This document shows, piece by piece, positions 21,276 through 64,000 of a DNA stretch of 64,000 bases. The notes beneath the pieces were generated by a model that was not told the DNA's origin, did no database searches, and saw only the letters and a list, made by a program, of their open reading frames with translations. How positions within the stretch are numbered: position 1 is the first letter of the stretch; the number at the start of each line of letters is the position of its first letter. The DNA lies in assembly GCF_000003815.2 (NCBI RefSeq), contig NC_049992.1:12507432-12571431 (forward strand), written 5' to 3'. The position numbers and the translations under genes are program-made. This DNA is from Branchiostoma floridae. Its lineage: Eukaryota > Chordata > Leptocardii > Amphioxiformes > Branchiostomatidae.

Positions 21276-21446
21276 ACCAGGTCATAGAAGGCTGTATCAA
21301 AGACATTCTCAAAGTTGTAGCTATAATCTAATTTTTACATGTGCTGCTAGAACGACTAGTTTGTACATTGAACAACACTAGTCATTCACTGTATAGATCT
21401 AAGATAATGCTGAACTAACAGGAATATAATGCTATACTACCAGGAC

Positions 21447-21696
21447 TAGCCTGGGTACCATACCATCGAGGCGCTCGGCAGTGTAGGGGTGGCCGCCCGT
21501 ACAGTTAATTGGTACAGGCCGGGGGAGATCTTACGGGGTTAGGTTAATTTAGTCGCGGGCGGGGTAAACTCAAAAGGCCGGCTACAAGCTCTATCGGCGA
21601 AATCTCAAAGGGCAGCTAATCAGACAGGCTGACAGAAGCAGGTTGGTGCCGGGTAAAGCACCCCAAAGCCGACCGCGGAGAATGGTACCCAGGCTA
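21447..21696. mobile_element. 250-bp MITE with TAGCCTGGGTACC ends and 9-bp target duplication
   Basis: The left end TAGCCTGGGTACCAT is the reverse complement of the right end ATGGTACCCAGGCTA. TACCAGGAC is repeated directly at 21438-21446 and 21697-21705. A 9-bp duplication suggests a Mutator-like origin, which is inference. The interior is GC-rich and non-coding. It shares its terminal motif with the smaller element in SLC35B1 intron 1. Confidence 0.88.
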
Positions 21697-21958
21697 TACC
21701 AGGACTGATGTACGTGTACTAAAGGTAAAATACTACACTAAGGGAAGACCTTCAATCAGTTACATAAAAGGGAACATTCACTAGTCCTGTTTATAATGTA
21801 TCGCATGGCACTGATATTTCTGAAGTTTTTCGGTAACCGTGTTCTGCTTAAAACTGGAGTAGTACAGAGTATCTTAGTGTTTTCTGTAATGAAATAAACT
21901 AACATTATACTTTACTTGACATAACAAACACTAACACATACCAAATGTGCACCTTGAG

Positions 21959-21964
21959 TTTATT
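21959..21964 (-). terminator. Candidate polyadenylation signal of the SFI1-like gene
   Basis: AATAAA on the minus strand about 277 bases after the predicted stop codon at 22241. It is the closest perfect hexamer downstream of the stop that I noticed; another is at 20463-20468. Confidence 0.4.
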
Positions 21965-22240
21965 CTGTTTGCTGTATTTAGATGTAATGACTACCTGTTG
22001 TTGTAAACTGCCTACAGAAGAAAGGACAGGACAAGCAAATAATTTCAAAGGTGTCATTCACTAACAGGAAAAACTATGCATATCTTAGTATACCACCCTA
22101 AAACTAAAAGTGGCATCTCCCATGCAATCTCTCCCTCTACCCCAATAACATGACTGTGGACTGCTCCACTTTAGTGAAAGGGTGGTTCATACAATGTAAG
22201 CTAACAAAACTATGATAGATACCCCAGAGCCCTTTGTGTA

Positions 22241-63606
<41,366 letters not shown>

Positions 63607-63896
63607 AATATCGTAATTGGAACACACCGCGGAATTGCACGGAGAACGGGCGCGTGGTTGGAGGGGGGTGCACTATACCGGCCGAACGAAACACGGCACA
63701 ATTAACTGCCGCTATGTACCTTTATACATCCTCTGTTGTTCCTTTCTTTCCTGTTAGTAGTTGCACAAAACAAAAATCTGCATGAGCATACAAAAGTCAT
63801 GAGAAAATGGGCGTATACTGACAAGAATTTTCATTTAATTTTGGTCCGTCACAACCGCTATGACGTAAAACTTAACTGCTGGCCGTAGCATTAAAA
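63607..63896. promoter_or_regulatory. Probable bidirectional promoter
   Basis: About 290 bp separate the minus-strand SFI1-like first coding exon from a divergent plus-strand ATG. The interval is locally GC-richer (ACCGCGGAATTGCACGG, GAACGGGCGCGTGG) and contains a CRE-like TGACGTAA at 63861. No TATA box is evident. Assignment rests on position and composition. Confidence 0.4.
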
Positions 63897-64000
63897 ATGG
63901 CGGGAAAATGGCGGCGTACGTTCAATTTGACCCATTCAGCCGTAGATCCGGGCGATAATGCAACGGTTCCTCACACTTTTACACGAGTTGTAGGTCACCA
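63897..64000 (+). CDS. Possible first exon of a divergent plus-strand gene (partial)
   Basis: ATG at 63897 opens a frame that stays open to the window end (MAGKWRRTFNLTHSAVDPGD and onward, 34 codons). A second ATG at 63908 in another frame gives only 16 codons. Both ATGs sit in AAAATGGCGG, a YY1-type sequence often found just downstream of transcription starts. The product is not recognised from this fragment. Confidence 0.4.
   Translation, partial: MAGKWRRTFNLTHSAVDPGDNATVPHTFTRVVGH

Larger units (their letters stand above)
17430..22240. other. SLC35B1 3'UTR, intergenic DNA and 3' end of the SFI1-like gene
   Basis: No protein gene is supported here. The left part is AT-rich 3'UTR-like sequence; plus-strand AATAAA occurs at 18702-18707 and again near 19447, either of which could end SLC35B1. 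The right part should hold the 3'UTR of the minus-strand SFI1-like gene. Two TIR elements and an ATCC-rich tract lie within it and are listed separately. Confidence 0.5.

Overview
This window is animal nuclear DNA: GT-AG introns, long intergenic stretches, many short terminal-inverted-repeat (TIR) elements and an intact non-LTR retrotransposon. The gene content (a deuterostome-like SLC35B1, a many-fingered C2H2 protein, a large Sfi1-repeat gene) and the compact introns suggest an invertebrate deuterostome, most likely a lancelet (Branchiostoma). That assignment is inference; no species-specific marker was tested. Four runs of N are assembly gaps.

Layout. 1-2.7 kb is satellite DNA: a ~170-bp tandem repeat with CCCTAA (telomere-type) tracts inside a hairpin, then a ~200-bp satellite, then a 225-bp tandem duplication. 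2.8-3.4 kb holds two small doubtful ORFs. 5.18-8.52 kb (+) is the single coding exon of a 1113-aa, 21-finger C2H2 zinc-finger protein. 11.37-17.43 kb (+) is a seven-exon SLC35B1 gene (ER nucleotide-sugar/ATP carrier family). Its exon 3/intron 3 boundary has been amplified into a 51-bp minisatellite that copies the splice donor itself. 17.4-22.2 kb is 3'UTR, intergenic DNA and TIR elements.

22.24-63.6 kb (-) is one very large gene. I could join 33 coding exons with consistent splice phase into about 2451 codons. It encodes an SFI1-like centrin-binding protein: a ~670-aa disordered N-terminus with a KEN-box-like motif, two long arrays of tryptophan-centred repeats (about 50 in all), and a Ser/Gly/Phe/His-rich linker of ~180 aa between the arrays. 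Its largest internal intron (32.9-40.4 kb) is almost filled by an apparently full-length, same-strand CR1/Jockey-type retrotransposon with both ORFs open. ORF1 of that element carries an unusual N-terminal DnaJ-like J domain, followed by a PHD finger, a coiled coil and an SGNH esterase. ORF2 is an endonuclease plus reverse transcriptase. At the right edge a divergent plus-strand gene appears to start about 290 bp from the first coding exon of the SFI1-like gene, suggesting a bidirectional promoter.

The most unusual items are the donor-duplicating minisatellite in SLC35B1, the J-domain ORF1 of the retrotransposon, the retrotransposon 3' tail ending within a few bases of a host splice acceptor, and the telomere-repeat-in-hairpin satellite.
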